DNA from: Platerodrilus igneus
Taxonomy: Eukaryota; Arthropoda; Insecta; Coleoptera; Lycidae
Direction of reading: 5' to 3'
Length of the DNA: 64,000 nucleotides
Assembly (NCBI GenBank): GCA_036346225.1
Contig: JARFIW010000139.1
Coordinates: forward strand, 8,494,001-8,558,000
This document shows, piece after piece, positions 22,621 through 34,677 of the stretch (positions within the stretch are counted from its first letter, which is position 1; each line of letters opens with the position of its first letter). Under the pieces are notes generated by a model. The model did no database searches. It was given only the letters and a program-made list of their open reading frames with translations, and was not told the DNA's origin. The translations under genes were made by a program, and so were the position numbers.

Positions 22621-24060
22621 GGAGCTTGCCAAGATATATTTAAGTTTAAACATTTTTGTATATTAAGTCGTATTGAAAAGGTTTGCTTGTAATCTCAAAC
22701 AGGTATAATCCTTTTTTTGTTGTTTAAATTTTGCTCTTGAAATACCTTATTCATTCGCAGACTAGAGCCTGGGTAGTGAACATTCTCTATTATTACGCGC
22801 AATTATTGTACTTCGGGAGTTATTAAATGTAACAATTAATTAAAGTGCGTAAGAATAATCGTACTCCATGAAAGGAACTCTTTAAACAGTCCACTAAACT
22901 ATTCGAATTCGTTGGAACAAGGAAGTTTGTAATTAGTGTAAACAGTTAGTGATTTACAATTATTCCGGTTGTTTATTTACACTCCAGAATACCTTCACAG
23001 AATGTATGCCGGTCCCACTAATGCCCAAAGATGCTTCAATCTCACGATAAATGATGACCTCACGAAATTCGTCCTTAACCGTACACGGTCACAATAGAAG
23101 CCGACAAACCATCGATAGACAGTAGCTCGAGATCTAACGTGAACAAATCCAAATAATGTTCATGAAATATTGTATATTAGTTTCACTAATGCCCAAGGAT
23201 GCCTGCCTCACGATAAGTCATATGACAATCTAGCATTATCCGTTTGTTGCCAGACGTTAAAACTTATTTATCATACCTAAAAACTCAGGCGAATGTAATT
23301 CATTTTGCCCCGATCACGATAACCACGCCTGCAGTCAGAAAGGGGAAAAGACATATAAACAGCTCCAAATCGGCCAGAATTTCAGCCCCTAGCAATTTTT
23401 ATCCAAAGAACAAAACTTACTAGTGATAGTGATAGTGAACGTGATAGTTAATCCGAGCAACTAGTATTACGCTACGCACCACAAGCTTACTACTGCACAC
23501 AACCAGTGATTGTTATTCTGGTCAATACGTAACTCGCTCATTACGCTGCTGGTGATTGTTATTTCAGTTCGACCATTTAGATTGTCAATGATTTTTTTTT
23601 ATCGCGGCAGCACTCTATTACTTATCATTACACAGCCAATAATTGGTATCCTGGTAGCACAAAATCATTTTATTCTTTTACAGGGCAGTAATTACATTCT
23701 GACCCCACCTTAATTCGCTGGAAACCCAAAGCACCAACCCCGCTGACGCCGTCAGCCAGCTAGGTCTTGTCAGCGGATCCACGTCGTACTACAATGAGCC
23801 GTGAAAGCACCAGCTCCGCTATCGTCGCCGACAGTCACTTCCTGTATGCCGGTATCTTCTTTTGAACTAATAATAATCGTTTATTAGTCCATATTAACAT
23901 TTTCTTAGGTTAAGTTTGTATATTTATTGCGAAATAAAATAAAATATTGTTCTTGTTTGTGCTATTAACACGCACTCATGTTAGTCCTGTAAATATGCAT
24001 GCTTTATTCTCATTTACTGCCTTAAGACGGTTATTATATGTATATATGTTTGTGCTTGTT
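22621..24060. other. unassigned; possible solo LTR
   Basis: No coding block. The stretch from about 23330 to 24000 has a TATAAACAGC box (23355) and ends with the dispersed TTGTTCTTGTTTGT repeat, as an LTR might, but no partner LTR or target duplication was established. Confidence 0.3.
23950..24060 (+). repeat. dispersed repeat family, copy 1
   Basis: Begins ATATTGTTCTTGTTTGT and continues AACACGCACTCATGTTAGTC. Related copies lie at 29505-29575 and 39505-39690, two of them next to (TA)n tracts. It may be an LTR or transposon end. Confidence 0.5.
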
Positions 24061-24172
24061 TATACAGGGTTTGTCAGTGACGGGAAAATTTAAAAACTAT
24101 AATTCATTTAGCGTTTGGGTAGAGGCGCTGAAGCTAGTAATAGGTTATGTCATTTAACGTTTTTTAATAAAC

Positions 24173-24680
24173 ATGGAACAGTGGTCAGGTGCTCATCGTA
24201 CACTCTGTGATAAATCGTTTTATAAAAATGGTGAGTTTGGGACAACTGTGATAAGGTTATTCGCAATCAGTAGAATATTCCGCGACATGGGTGGGTACCG
24301 TCTATTCACGCAATTAATTTATGGGTACAAAAGTTTGAAGATACCGGATCTACTTTAAATTTAAAACATAAAGGCGCTACAAGAAGTATTAGAACGCTAG
24401 AAAACATTGATAGAGTTCGAACTGCCATAACACGTAGTCCAAAACGTCCTGGGATTAAACATGCTTTGGCATTGAATATCAATGAACCGGCGATACGTCG
24501 AATCTCAATCTTAATAAAGGCTTAATGTTTCTCTCCTATAAAATTCATGTTTTTCAAATATTGAAAGTCAAACGTTGCAGCGTTTGGATAGGAAACAAAA
24601 CTTAATTCATCATATGTTTATGTCAGATGAAGCACATTTTGACCTTAGCGGCTATGTCCTCGAGTACGGTTGCACTAGTG
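24173..24680 (+). pseudogene. Tc1/mariner-like transposase N-terminal fragment
   Basis: ATG at 24173 opens MEQWSGAHRTLC..FYKNG, the start of a transposase family common in insects and spiders. Shifted frames give the helix-turn-helix zone and, near 24610-24660, HHMFMSDEAHFDLSGYV with the first catalytic Asp (SDEAHF). A TATACAGGG end lies upstream at 24062. Frameshifts break the gene, and catalytic sequence after the first Asp is missing. Confidence 0.72.
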
Positions 24681-24782
24681 AAGGCTATGCAGAATATTTT
24701 GGGACCGTATGAGGAATTTTGTATTCCCTATGTAATATTTAGTGATAGTGTTGAACAACACTTTGTACATTATAAAGAATTT

Positions 24783-24905
24783 TATTAGAGTTAAATATAG
24801 CAGGTTTAAGGTTAAATTTAAAGAAGTGCGAATTTTTTCAAGATAGAGTTAAATTTTTAGGACATAGAATAGATAGCAAGGGTACAATTATAGAGCGGGG
24901 AACAA
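24783..24905 (+). pseudogene. Gypsy reverse transcriptase fragment
   Basis: The plus strand encodes LRLNLKKCEFFQDRVKFLGH followed by RIDSKGT, the segment just after the RT catalytic box in Gypsy elements. Only about 40 codons remain. Confidence 0.65.
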
Positions 24906-26868
24906 ACAAATATGAGCAAAAGGACATAGAGTCGGGAAGAATACGGGGGAAGCTCCACATAAATTTAATCTATCCATACAAAGGGACACAAATAAATGAC
25001 TGAAATGTAAAATAAATTTTAGTATACGTATAAATAGAGTAGTAAAATAGGACATGGGTATAAGAATAGGAATAGGCATAAATAGGGTAGTAAAATAGGA
25101 CATAGGTATAAGATTAGGTAGATGTAAATAGGGGATTAACAAAGGGTTAGATTAGTTAGATTTGTAAAATAAAATAAAAATATAAGAAATTGTAAACCAA
25201 TAGGAGTTTAACTTAACGTTGGGTGCCAAAAATGACATTGTTCTAAAATTTTATATTTTAATTTGGGGGAACAATGCTGTGATAAGGGGTTGTTTAGGGG
25301 CGTATGGAGTAGTAAGGGTCGCGTTGTAACTGTAAATAGCAATGGGAATCGAAAAACTGCATTTATTTAGCAGAAAAATAAGTAATTCGTACATTATGTA
25401 AATAGCAAGCATTTAACACCCTGTATATAGACCGCAATTAACCTTAATCAATGCCAATAAGCATATCTTCCAATAATAGAACGCGTATTCAGCAGAGAAA
25501 TAATCATACATGTAAATTAAACTACGTTGAGGAGTGTTCAACAAGTTATAAAATAAATACGCAGAAAATAAGATAAAACCTAATAAATCTTCATGCAATT
25601 AGCTGGAACAATAAGTGCTTTGATAAGAAAACGCACTTTCAAATATCAGTTCAAATAAATACATAAACGAAAACAGCAATCGTGTTACATCATTTATTTT
25701 GTACAATTCTCCAAAAGCTTTATCTATACAAAACAACAGACGTAAAAGTCCGGCCACGATAACAATAGTAAATAACAGCATGATACCAAACTGCAAAATA
25801 GTTTCATCAGAAATCAGCTTGAAAATACTAGGAACGTTAAAAACAAATGTGGTTGGTCGCAACAATCTGTAAGACTGCTTGGATAACCAATCCAAATGTA
25901 GTGGGAAAAAGCTATATAACGCCCACAGGTGATAAGGCAGAGTCAGTCTCAACTTGAAGCACGTCGAATCCACAATACTTTTAACCAAATATTTACGCGT
26001 CAGATAAATAAAATTTATATTCTAGTGAAAATAGTGCTGTATAAGAATTACGTGAAAAGCTTTTGCCATTTTTGCAGAAAACGTGAGTAGAATTCTAATA
26101 GACTTCTGGTCTATTTCTAATACACTGCTAATTTATGATCCGAAGTCTGGTGTTCAGAAATTTATAATACTAAGAAACACACGAATTCAAATTGGTATTT
26201 AAGGCGTATACAGAGAAATACAGAATAAAGCACGAGGTGATTTTGAAAACAAGGGGTAACCGTACTGAAATATTGGTTCAACGTATGTTAAGGAGTACAA
26301 AGCAGAGCATTGGTTTCGATAGAAGATAATAAGGGGGTGTTGATCCACGACACAAAACAACTTATCAGGAGATCACAGTTCAGACCTACCTAGTTTTAAG
26401 GAATCTTTTCTAATTTAAATTTTAACACTGAATTTATTACATTTCTCTAAAGTTTGTAAGGAGTCGACAGGAACATTGAATACGTTGAAACTTACGTAAA
26501 AATCATAAAAAGGCCTCGAACGTTTCATTTTCGGATTAATAATCCATATTATATTAATTGACTGAAGGGTGTATTTAAAGAATTACGAAAATTGTGAAGT
26601 GTAAATATTATTTCCATTCGTTATATGAATGTTGATTGACTTCGTTTTATCAATCCAAACAGGTAATCACAAAGGGAAAATGAAAATTGATCATCGTAAC
26701 GTTGTGCACTCTGTGTAAGTTAAAAAGGGCTAGCCGTGGCATAATAAATTAGAAGATTTGAGAAAAACACAGAGAGGTGGCGTTCAGTTGGACGTTTAGC
26801 ACATCGGCGTACAGCGTTATCATATTAATATTTAAATGATGTTACAAGGGGGGGGCATAAATACATAG

Positions 26869-26872
<4 letters not shown>

Positions 26873-26907
<35 letters not shown>
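26873..26907. repeat. (TA)n microsatellite
   Basis: TA tract about 20 bp after a G8 run. Confidence 0.95.
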
Positions 26908-26908
<1 letters not shown>

Positions 26909-27657
26909 AGGCTTCTAAGGGTAGATTTGTGTTAAAAGGGGTGTATGCCAAACAACATGATTCATATATCAGATCCAGTAATTCAAAAACTATATTTTGC
27001 CGTACTTTACATATGCTAAAGTATTTACCATGTTAGTTTGAAACGTATGTGCCAAAAGGTAAACTAAATGACTTGATGACGTTGATAAAATGCACAGTGC
27101 TCAAAGTTTTATACTAAGTTGAAATTTAATAAGCCATTGAAAGTACATTTGCCGTCTGAAAACCGGATGCGTCTACGGATGTCTACTATCAACCAAGCAT
27201 CCAGGTCTTGTGTGAATTATTTTGGCTTTTCATTTAAGTAGAATCAACTTTTGGACGAATTTGTAAATTCAAAATTATAAGTAAATAGCAATATCAAATA
27301 TAATTGGAGAATTGTGAAGTGTTTAGGACCAATGATAGAATTTAGGAATGTGTATAAAGACAATAGTGAAGGTATTTGTGACACTAAAGAAAGGACAAAT
27401 TGTTATTGGATATTTTTATGTATTTAAAATGTAATTAAGTAAGCTAGTTTTGTTGTGCTTATTGCCTAGGGGAGTAAACAAGATGATTCTTTTTCGATTA
27501 AAATTTGTATAAAGACGTGTTTTTACAAACCTGCGTAAAAGTTGTTATATATTTTGATAAAATAAATGTGTTTGAATTTAAATAGTCTGATTTATTAAAG
27601 TGGAGGTACAAGAAGCATCGGTGGTAAAATAACAGCGACAATAAAAGAAGTATATAG

Positions 27658-27852
27658 AGTGGTTATAGTGCGACGGGAAAGCAACGAATATTTAATTAGA
27701 TTTGAAACGAGATTGGAATTGGATTTGGAACGATATTGGTTTAAAGGCAGAAGGACATTCGAGTGGTTATACAAGCGACGGCGAAGCAACGAATATATAA
27801 ATAATTTTGGGAGTGATTTGGATAGAGATTTGAAGGCAGTAGGACATAGAGT
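27658..27852. repeat. two imperfect tandem units of about 105 bp
   Basis: GTGGTTATA followed by GCGACGG and AAGCAACGAATAT recurs about 105 bp later, followed by GATTTGGA and AGGACAT blocks. The purine-rich plus strand yields a spurious open frame. Confidence 0.6.
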
Positions 27853-28638
27853 GGACATCGAATTTATAGCAGGGCATTGATTGATTTGGAACAGGACGGC
27901 GGATAGATTTGGGATTGACTACGAAAAGGCGGAAGGATTAATTGGAGCACGAAGAGGAAAATTAAGAGAGCAGCAATTGCAGGGGAAGATTCAACGCAGA
28001 AACAAGAGGAACACGGAAGGATTAGCGCAGGGGAAGTAAATACAACGGTTTGTCAAAATTCTAAAATTCGGGTTATTCATTTCAGATTTGGGGTCATCAA
28101 AATTGTACTAAGACACCTGGAGGCGATACGCAAGTTCCATAGTGATTGTGAGTCCTTGTAAAGACGCATACGGCGATTAAGATCGTGAGCCAGCAGCATT
28201 TAAAAAGGGCATCAGCGAAGTATAATTCAGGTGAGTACCGTGCAATATCATTAAACGTCAAACAAAAGTCAGAAATTGTATACATTAATTAATTTGGCAC
28301 AAAGCTACGTTGATCAGTAAAAATTTGGCATATACAGTAGAAATTTCATATAAAGGTAGTGAAACAAAAGAGTGTGCAGTTTGGTTGGGCAGTGCACATC
28401 TACTCACGATTGAACCCACGGTGAGTAGGTGAACACCCTGAGATAAAGAGTTCATATAGTCGAGGCATAATAATAGTAAACAGTTTAATTAGATAACCAA
28501 CCAAACTTTGCTAAAGCACATCATATAGAAGTCGTTCATTGAATACTAAAAATAGGGGCGACGGCAAAAGTTAGTGTCTTATAATTTAAATTTAAATAAA
28601 TAAATAATAAATAAATAAAAAGGGGGGGGGTAGCAGTA

Positions 28639-28640
<2 letters not shown>

Positions 28641-28683
<43 letters not shown>
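28641..28683. repeat. (TA)n microsatellite
   Basis: TA tract of about 43 bp, 10 bp after a G-rich run. Confidence 0.95.
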
Positions 28684-28687
<4 letters not shown>

Positions 28688-29449
28688 TGATAATAGGGTC
28701 ACAAGGGTTGTACACTCCAGGTAAGCGACTCCAAAGTCTAAAAAATTAAACATCTTTATTATAAAGAGTAAGCAATTCGCCATTTATACAAAAAGCTAAT
28801 ATCAAACCCACTGTATAAAATTCACAACCAACTTTAGTCAGTGAAAGAAGCTCAACCTCAAGAATTCAATTACATAAATAACTTTGTACGCAATCCAATT
28901 TTTTGTAGCAATGCATTCATAAACTTTAAATAAACATGCGTCAGGAGCATCGAAAGTCAAACAAACATGAAACGATTTTTTTAAACTCGACGCATTAATA
29001 ATCATGCGTGCCCATAACAAACGGTTCTTGCAAAACAAGCAAATTACAGAACGTAAAAGTCAATAAAACGCATTAATTTACACCATCTTTTAATGAATCC
29101 TATTATAAATTTGACTACGTGATCTTTTAATTGGAAACTTGACAAAATTCGAATAAAATCCAGCACATTGGTAAACAAAAATAAGGAACCATACGCTTGA
29201 CTACGTGCAGAATTAAGCGGAAAATTTGAATAAATTCTTATACAAATAAGAGGACGTGACTTGAGAAGGTACAAGGTTCCAGGGTCAAAGAAATCCACAA
29301 TGTAAAATTTTGATATCTACGTGATGGTAACTCTCCATGGAAATCCGAATTGTGTAAAATCTAACATTTATCATAGGTTATTTAGAGACAGCGGTGACGA
29401 GCAACAGGCAACTGAATGTTAAATACATCGGAGTACGGTGATATCTTAG

Positions 29450-29451
<2 letters not shown>

Positions 29452-29500
<49 letters not shown>

Positions 29501-29599
29501 CGGAACGTTTGTTCTTGTTTGTACTCATTAAGACGCGTTTGTGAGTCCTATGAATATTCAACTGTACTTGTTATTAACTAATTTAAGCATTTGTTAAAC

Positions 29600-29647
<48 letters not shown>
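29452..29647. repeat. paired (TA)n tracts around dispersed repeat copy 2
   Basis: TA tracts at 29452-29499 and 29601-29647 enclose TTGTTCTTGTTTGTACTCAT and GTGAGTCCTATGAATATTCA, a copy of the family at 23950. Confidence 0.8.
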
Positions 29648-29650
<3 letters not shown>

Positions 29651-30622
29651 TCACTAATTTTTCTGCGTCTTTTCATGAAGGTGCTGATTCTGCGTCCATG
29701 CAAATATTTAGGATTCTGTAGCGTTGAATGTTTAGTTCACATTATTTCCTTCAAGTATATGCAGAGTATATAAAAATGAAGTAAATAATTTCCGGGAAAT
29801 TTAGAAGTATCCATAGTACCTACCGTTTTGCATCCATACATTTTGTTATTGCTTATGCATCCGTATATTTGCTATAAAACTATACACATTACCATTTTAT
29901 GTGCATCCCTCGGAATATTCCTTTTCACAGTACAGACATTTTACGTCCTGCGGTGTTGCCACTTTGTCATATCCTACATACGTAATGTATTATACGTTTG
30001 CCTACATGCACGGTGATTACTTATGACTGAAGCAAATATTCAAGTTAGTGCTTGTACTTTAACTATAGAGTTGATTAATGGTCTACACTGCGCGTAAATT
30101 TGCTTAATAGAACCTCCTTTATTTATTATTATGGTTTCAGTATAACCAAAAATCAGCGGGAAACTTTTGCATTCACGAAGTAAACAAAGTCGGATTTAAG
30201 TAGACGTACGCATTCTACGAGTGGACAGAAATGCAAATTTTGAATATAGTATGCTACCATTACTTAAAACGGAAAGCAAATTTAGCAGTAAGCATTAGTA
30301 AGAATTAACGCCGCTTGCTTTTTCTCCGAACAAGAAAGATAACGTGCTGCAGTTTGAACTGTCCTTTTTTGTTGCTTCAAACATGATACACATAGTTTTT
30401 ATTGAAATGCAAAGCAATTAGGTTTAAAGTAAAAACACATCTGGCATTTAATAAATACAAAGAAATGTCATCAATAAATGCAGGAAAGTGCATCGTTGGT
30501 GTATTTTGTGATATTAAGAGATTATGTGCATACATTGCTTGAAATTTTTTATTAACGATATCTTACACAGACACTTATACCTATATATGAAAGTCGCTTT
30601 TAAAAACATTATCGCACAAAAG

Positions 30623-30883
30623 TTACAAGTTAAATAATTTTGTTTGTTTTTTGGAATACAAATTTTGCACAAACACTTTAATTGTGGTCCAGGACTTGTT
30701 GGCAAGCAAATCTGGATACATCGTTTTAAGAGCATCACACTCTGATCGTTTAGGAGGTCTTCTGGTATCAACATGCTTTTTAAAGAACTGAGTTACAGCA
30801 TTTTTCTGTTCGTTTGTCCAAGGTATTAGTACGCGCTTTTTAGTTATTTCTGTACTTTTGTTAGAACTCGAATCTTCTCTATT
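30623..30883 (-). pseudogene. 3' end of Crypton-like recombinase gene, cut off by hAT insertion
   Basis: The minus strand encodes KKRVLIPWTNEQKNAVTQFF, RRPPKRSECDAL and SWTTIKVFVQNLYSKK, then a stop. This SANT/GCR1-like C-terminal domain is the usual ending of the tyrosine recombinase-like family encoded at 34678-36455. The frame runs into the target duplication at 30884 and is in phase with the upstream ORF that resumes at 34677, so it is the missing end of that gene. Confidence 0.72.
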
Positions 30884-30891
30884 GTTTTCTT

Positions 30892-33800
30892 CAGTGGCGT
30901 AACTACACCCCTGCCAGCCCCCGCTATGCGGGGGGGCCCCAAGTGCAAGAAGGCCCAAACGATAATAAACTCAACTTATTCATCTTCAACGTATTTGGCA
31001 GGTAAGAAACGGTCAAGAAAATATTGCAGATAATTCAGAAACCGCAGGTTAACGAACGTTTTCTTGATGTTACTACTAGGAACTGCTGAAATACAAGAAA
31101 TAATAATTAAGATAAATACTGAACACCACCTGCAGCCTGCATCCTTTCTTCTTTCTATCCGTTCTGTCCTATTTTGTAAGGGTTAATAAACAGATGAAAG
31201 AGACTGTAAACTTTAATAACAAAGATGTCTATATTATTCTTAAGTGATAAGTTGTATAAAGTGGTAAAGCATTATTAAACGACGTATAGTAGGGTTAGTT
31301 TGGTTTGTGGGATTTTAAATAGGAATAAAAGGGCTATTGTCTGTACTGTACAGATTCACAGGATGGCAGGTAGCTTAGTAACCTTCGCTTTCTAGAAATA
31401 TAATACTAGAAAGAAATTCATTTTGTGGTTTCTAGTCAGCTGGTTGCAACGTATTTGCATTAGCTGCATTATATATAACGGAAAGGAAGTAAAAAGCATT
31501 CCAGTACGTTTTACTCAATAGTGTTGTGTTCGTATTACAGGAGGTCTTTCATATTTAAACGTAAGTATTTATATCTATTTTTATTAAACTACTATTGATT
31601 TGATCATAGTTGAAGTCGCGCTGAGAAATACATATAAATAAATCTTTAAGCATTCAATAAAAATCATTTATATTTTGTTAATTAAAGCATTTAAAGCAAA
31701 GTATGTATGTGTTATTTGTAATTTCAAAAGGCTTTTAAATAATTATTACTTATCTAATTACATTATAATTAATTTCATTCAAAATTGCAGGAAATAATAT
31801 ACAATGAGCACTACAAGCGGCGCTGCAAAAAACGAAAAGGAAACTATTGGAAGAATCAAAGAGCAAGATTCCAAAATAAGTTCCTTTTTACTTCTAAAGA
31901 GTCCGAAAACAAGAACAATCTATGAAAGAAATTGGGCTTTCGACAGTAGCATCTACTAGTTCCGCTACAGACGAACAGCAGTCGTCAACAATTTTAAAAC
32001 TCTCACCCAGGGCGCAAGTACATCACATAATGACGGCCGCGATAGAAATTTGGAACTAGATACCACTACAATTACAGAGGTAAATGTGAGTAGTACTTTT
32101 CACTTAATGAACTATCTATGGATCTGACGAAAGAATATCCAACCGATTTTGCACATTTTTAAAATCAATGTTTTACAACATGACAATTTAAGAAAAGAAA
32201 TAATTAATTACGGATTGTGTAGACCAGATGGTGCGTTTCCTAAAGATAATAAAATAGAAGTTTTTCAGTTCACTATTATTACTTAATAACTGCAAGCGAA
32301 AATAAAAGCAATACGTTAAACTTACCACACAATTCAAATGGGTGGTTGTGTTATTCTAAATTAAAAATTGTGTTTATTGTCAACCATGTTGGCTGTTTGC
32401 TTCAGTAAGGTCAAGTTGGACGACCGGAATTAATGATTGGCAGGGTTTATCAAAAAATTAAAGAGCATTTGCTTGCTCAATCTCATTTAACTTGTTGTTT
32501 TATTTACGATATGTGGAAAAAAATTATACCATAGATAAGAAAGATACTCTACTATTAAAACAAGAAACTGAATTTTGGAAAAATGTTTTACACAGACTTT
32601 TCAATGTTACTTTAACACTATCCCAGCGCATGCTGTCATTTCGAGGACATAGAGAAAGTTTTTCTGATTCAAAAGACAGTTACAACGGTAATTTCTTAAG
32701 TTTAGTTCATTTAATTAGTAACTATGATCCTATATTACAAAAGTGCTTGAACGACCCAAAGGTTCAATTAAATATCTTTCCCCAAAATTCAAAACGATAT
32801 TATTAATACTTTAAGCGCACACTTAAAAATATTTTATTAAATAAAATTAGATCCGCTCCTTTTTCTCAATCATAATAGACACTACACAGGATATAACTAA
32901 GATTGATCAATTAAGTAAAATTGTAAGATATATTGATTTTAAAAAGACAGCTTGGGAGAGGTAACCAAAATAGATATTTGTGAAACTTTTGTGGGTTTTA
33001 CAAAAGTAGAGTCCCAATCTGCTGAAGGACTATGTAATACTATATTAAGCAATTTAACCAACATGCAATTAGATATAAATAAATGTAGAGGGCAGGGCTA
33101 CGATGGAGCTAACGTTATGAGCGGTACGTATTCTGGCGTGCAAAAGAGAATTTTAAACATAGAGCCTGCAGCCTTATATATGCACTGTAGTGCCCATAAC
33201 TTAAATCTAGTCATAAATGATGCCGTTAAAGGTATAAAAGAAATAGAATCGTTTTTCTACTTTTAGAAAACATATATACATTTTTGCTAATAGTATAGTA
33301 AGATGGAATTGGCTTTCTGTTTTTAAAGAAAATTTCACACAATTGAAACGCTTAAATCCGACACGTTGGGCGGATCGAGTAAAATCTTTAGCTGCCATAA
33401 GAATTCGGTATAAAGATATAGTAATGTCTCTTAATAAAATTATTATGATATCAAAAAACAGATGAACGAAATGACGCAAAGCAAATATTAACTAGCATGG
33501 ATAATTTTAATTTTATTTTTAAGTGTTTTTAAGTCAAATTCTAGAAGAGCTTAACAAGCTCTCACAAACTGCTCAGAGTGAAAAGGCGAATATTAATCAG
33601 ATAACTCTCTTATTTCAAAAACTTTAAAATTTTTCAAGGAAACAAGAAATAACTATTCCAACATCAAGGAGGAAGCAGCGAAAGTTGCAGGGCAATGGAA
33701 TATTAAACCGGAATTTATAAAAAAGGCAACCAAAAATAAAAAGCATTACGATGAACTATCCAATGATTATCGATTTAATGATGAAGAATTTAAATTTAAA

Positions 33801-34669
33801 ATAAATGTATTTTATCGCGTAATGGATATTATAATTTCACAGCTGTCGAATCGTTTTAAATCGCTTTTTCATGTAAACGAAAAGTTTAATTTCTTAGAAC
33901 CTAATGTATTTTTGAATTTAACTGCAGACGATATTTTATCTAAGGCAAAACAATTGCAAAAATTTTACTACAAAGATTTAAATGATGCTATAGGTATAGA
34001 ACTTACTACACTCAAAAATAATAGACTTATTTGTGATGAATTAAAAATGTTAACGGTATCTTACAATTTTAGAATATCTAGTACTTTCCAAATCTACAGG
34101 TTCTAGCAGTTTTCCAAGCACCATAACAGCCTTAATGTTATACCTAACTTTACCCGTTAGCGTTGCAAGTGCGGAGAGATCTTTCTCAAAATTAAAAATT
34201 ATTAAAAATTATCTTAGGAACCGCACTTCACAAGATAGATTAGACGATTTATCCCTCTTAGCAGTAGAACACGACACTGCCAAAAATATGAATATAGAGG
34301 ATACAATAAACGCGTTTGCAGCAAAACATGCAAGAAAAACAAAATTTTGAATTTGATTTGGAATGTCTGCTAGCTCATAGGTTTTTTTACTGTATCAAAT
34401 TTTTAGGTGTAAATAATTTTGTGCGGCGTATAAATATGTAGATTTAATATTAATTAACTTATAAGTTTGAATTTATGTAATTTGGTTTTATAATTAATAA
34501 AGCACTTGATTAATATAGTATATGTATTTAATTCTATACTGCTTCCTTCTCTACATGTACTATAATTTAAAAATATGGCTAAATATAAGCCAGTAAAAGT
34601 AATACATTTTAAAGAGAGCCCACTTTAAAATTTTTGCGGGGGGGCCCAAAAATCGTAGTTACGCCACTG
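30892..34669 (+). mobile_element. hAT transposon, TTF/MYM-type, with perfect TSD
   Basis: Ends CAGTGGCGTAACTAC and inverse GTAGTTACGCCACTG, followed inward by a G7-8/GGCCC stretch in both ends. Flanked by the identical 8-bp duplication GTTTTCTT (30884-30891, 34670-34677). Length 3,778 bp. The CAGTGGCG terminus and 8-bp duplication are hAT hallmarks. It interrupts the Crypton-like gene. Confidence 0.95.
31804..34350 (+). pseudogene. hAT transposase, ZMYM1-like, multiply disrupted
   Basis: ATG at 31804 opens MSTTSGAAKNEKETI. A TTF-type zinc region follows (WLCYSKLK near 32345). 32492-32806 contains LSFRGHRES and NGNFLSLVHL. 32952-33266 holds the RNase H-like core (GQGYDGANVMSG and MHCSAHNLNLVIND). 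34135-34350 is the dimerisation tail (LPVSVASAERSFSKLKIIKN). The order and motifs are those of the ZMYM1-like hAT branch. Several stops and shifts separate the blocks, while the ends look intact, so trans-mobilisation is possible. Confidence 0.88.
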
Positions 34670-34677
34670 GTTTTCTT

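Larger units (their letters stand above)
24906..30500. other. long stretch without recognised gene
   Basis: AT-rich sequence with G8-10/(TA)n tracts and two imperfect repeats at 27658-27852. Minus-strand frames at 25413-25988 and 28838-29298 are hydrophobic and Leu/Phe-rich but show no family signature. Two PPT-like G runs (26848-26855, 28622-28630) hint at LTR element remnants that I could not resolve. Confidence 0.35.

Noticed and set aside
24062..25428. TACAGGG ends at 24062 and 25420 as TIRs of one element
   Set aside because: Similarity does not extend beyond the first 8-10 bases, so pairing is not supported.
25413..25988. Two adjoining minus-strand frames with membrane-like segments, considered as a chemoreceptor exon
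   Set aside because: Hydrophobic Leu/Phe/Ile-rich content is expected of AT-rich DNA; no conserved receptor motif or splice signals could be shown.
28838..29298. Minus-strand hydrophobic frames, possible receptor N-terminus
   Set aside because: Same reason; no supporting motif.
29591..29773. Frame with a long Tyr-Ile repeat
   Set aside because: Translation of a (TA)n microsatellite.
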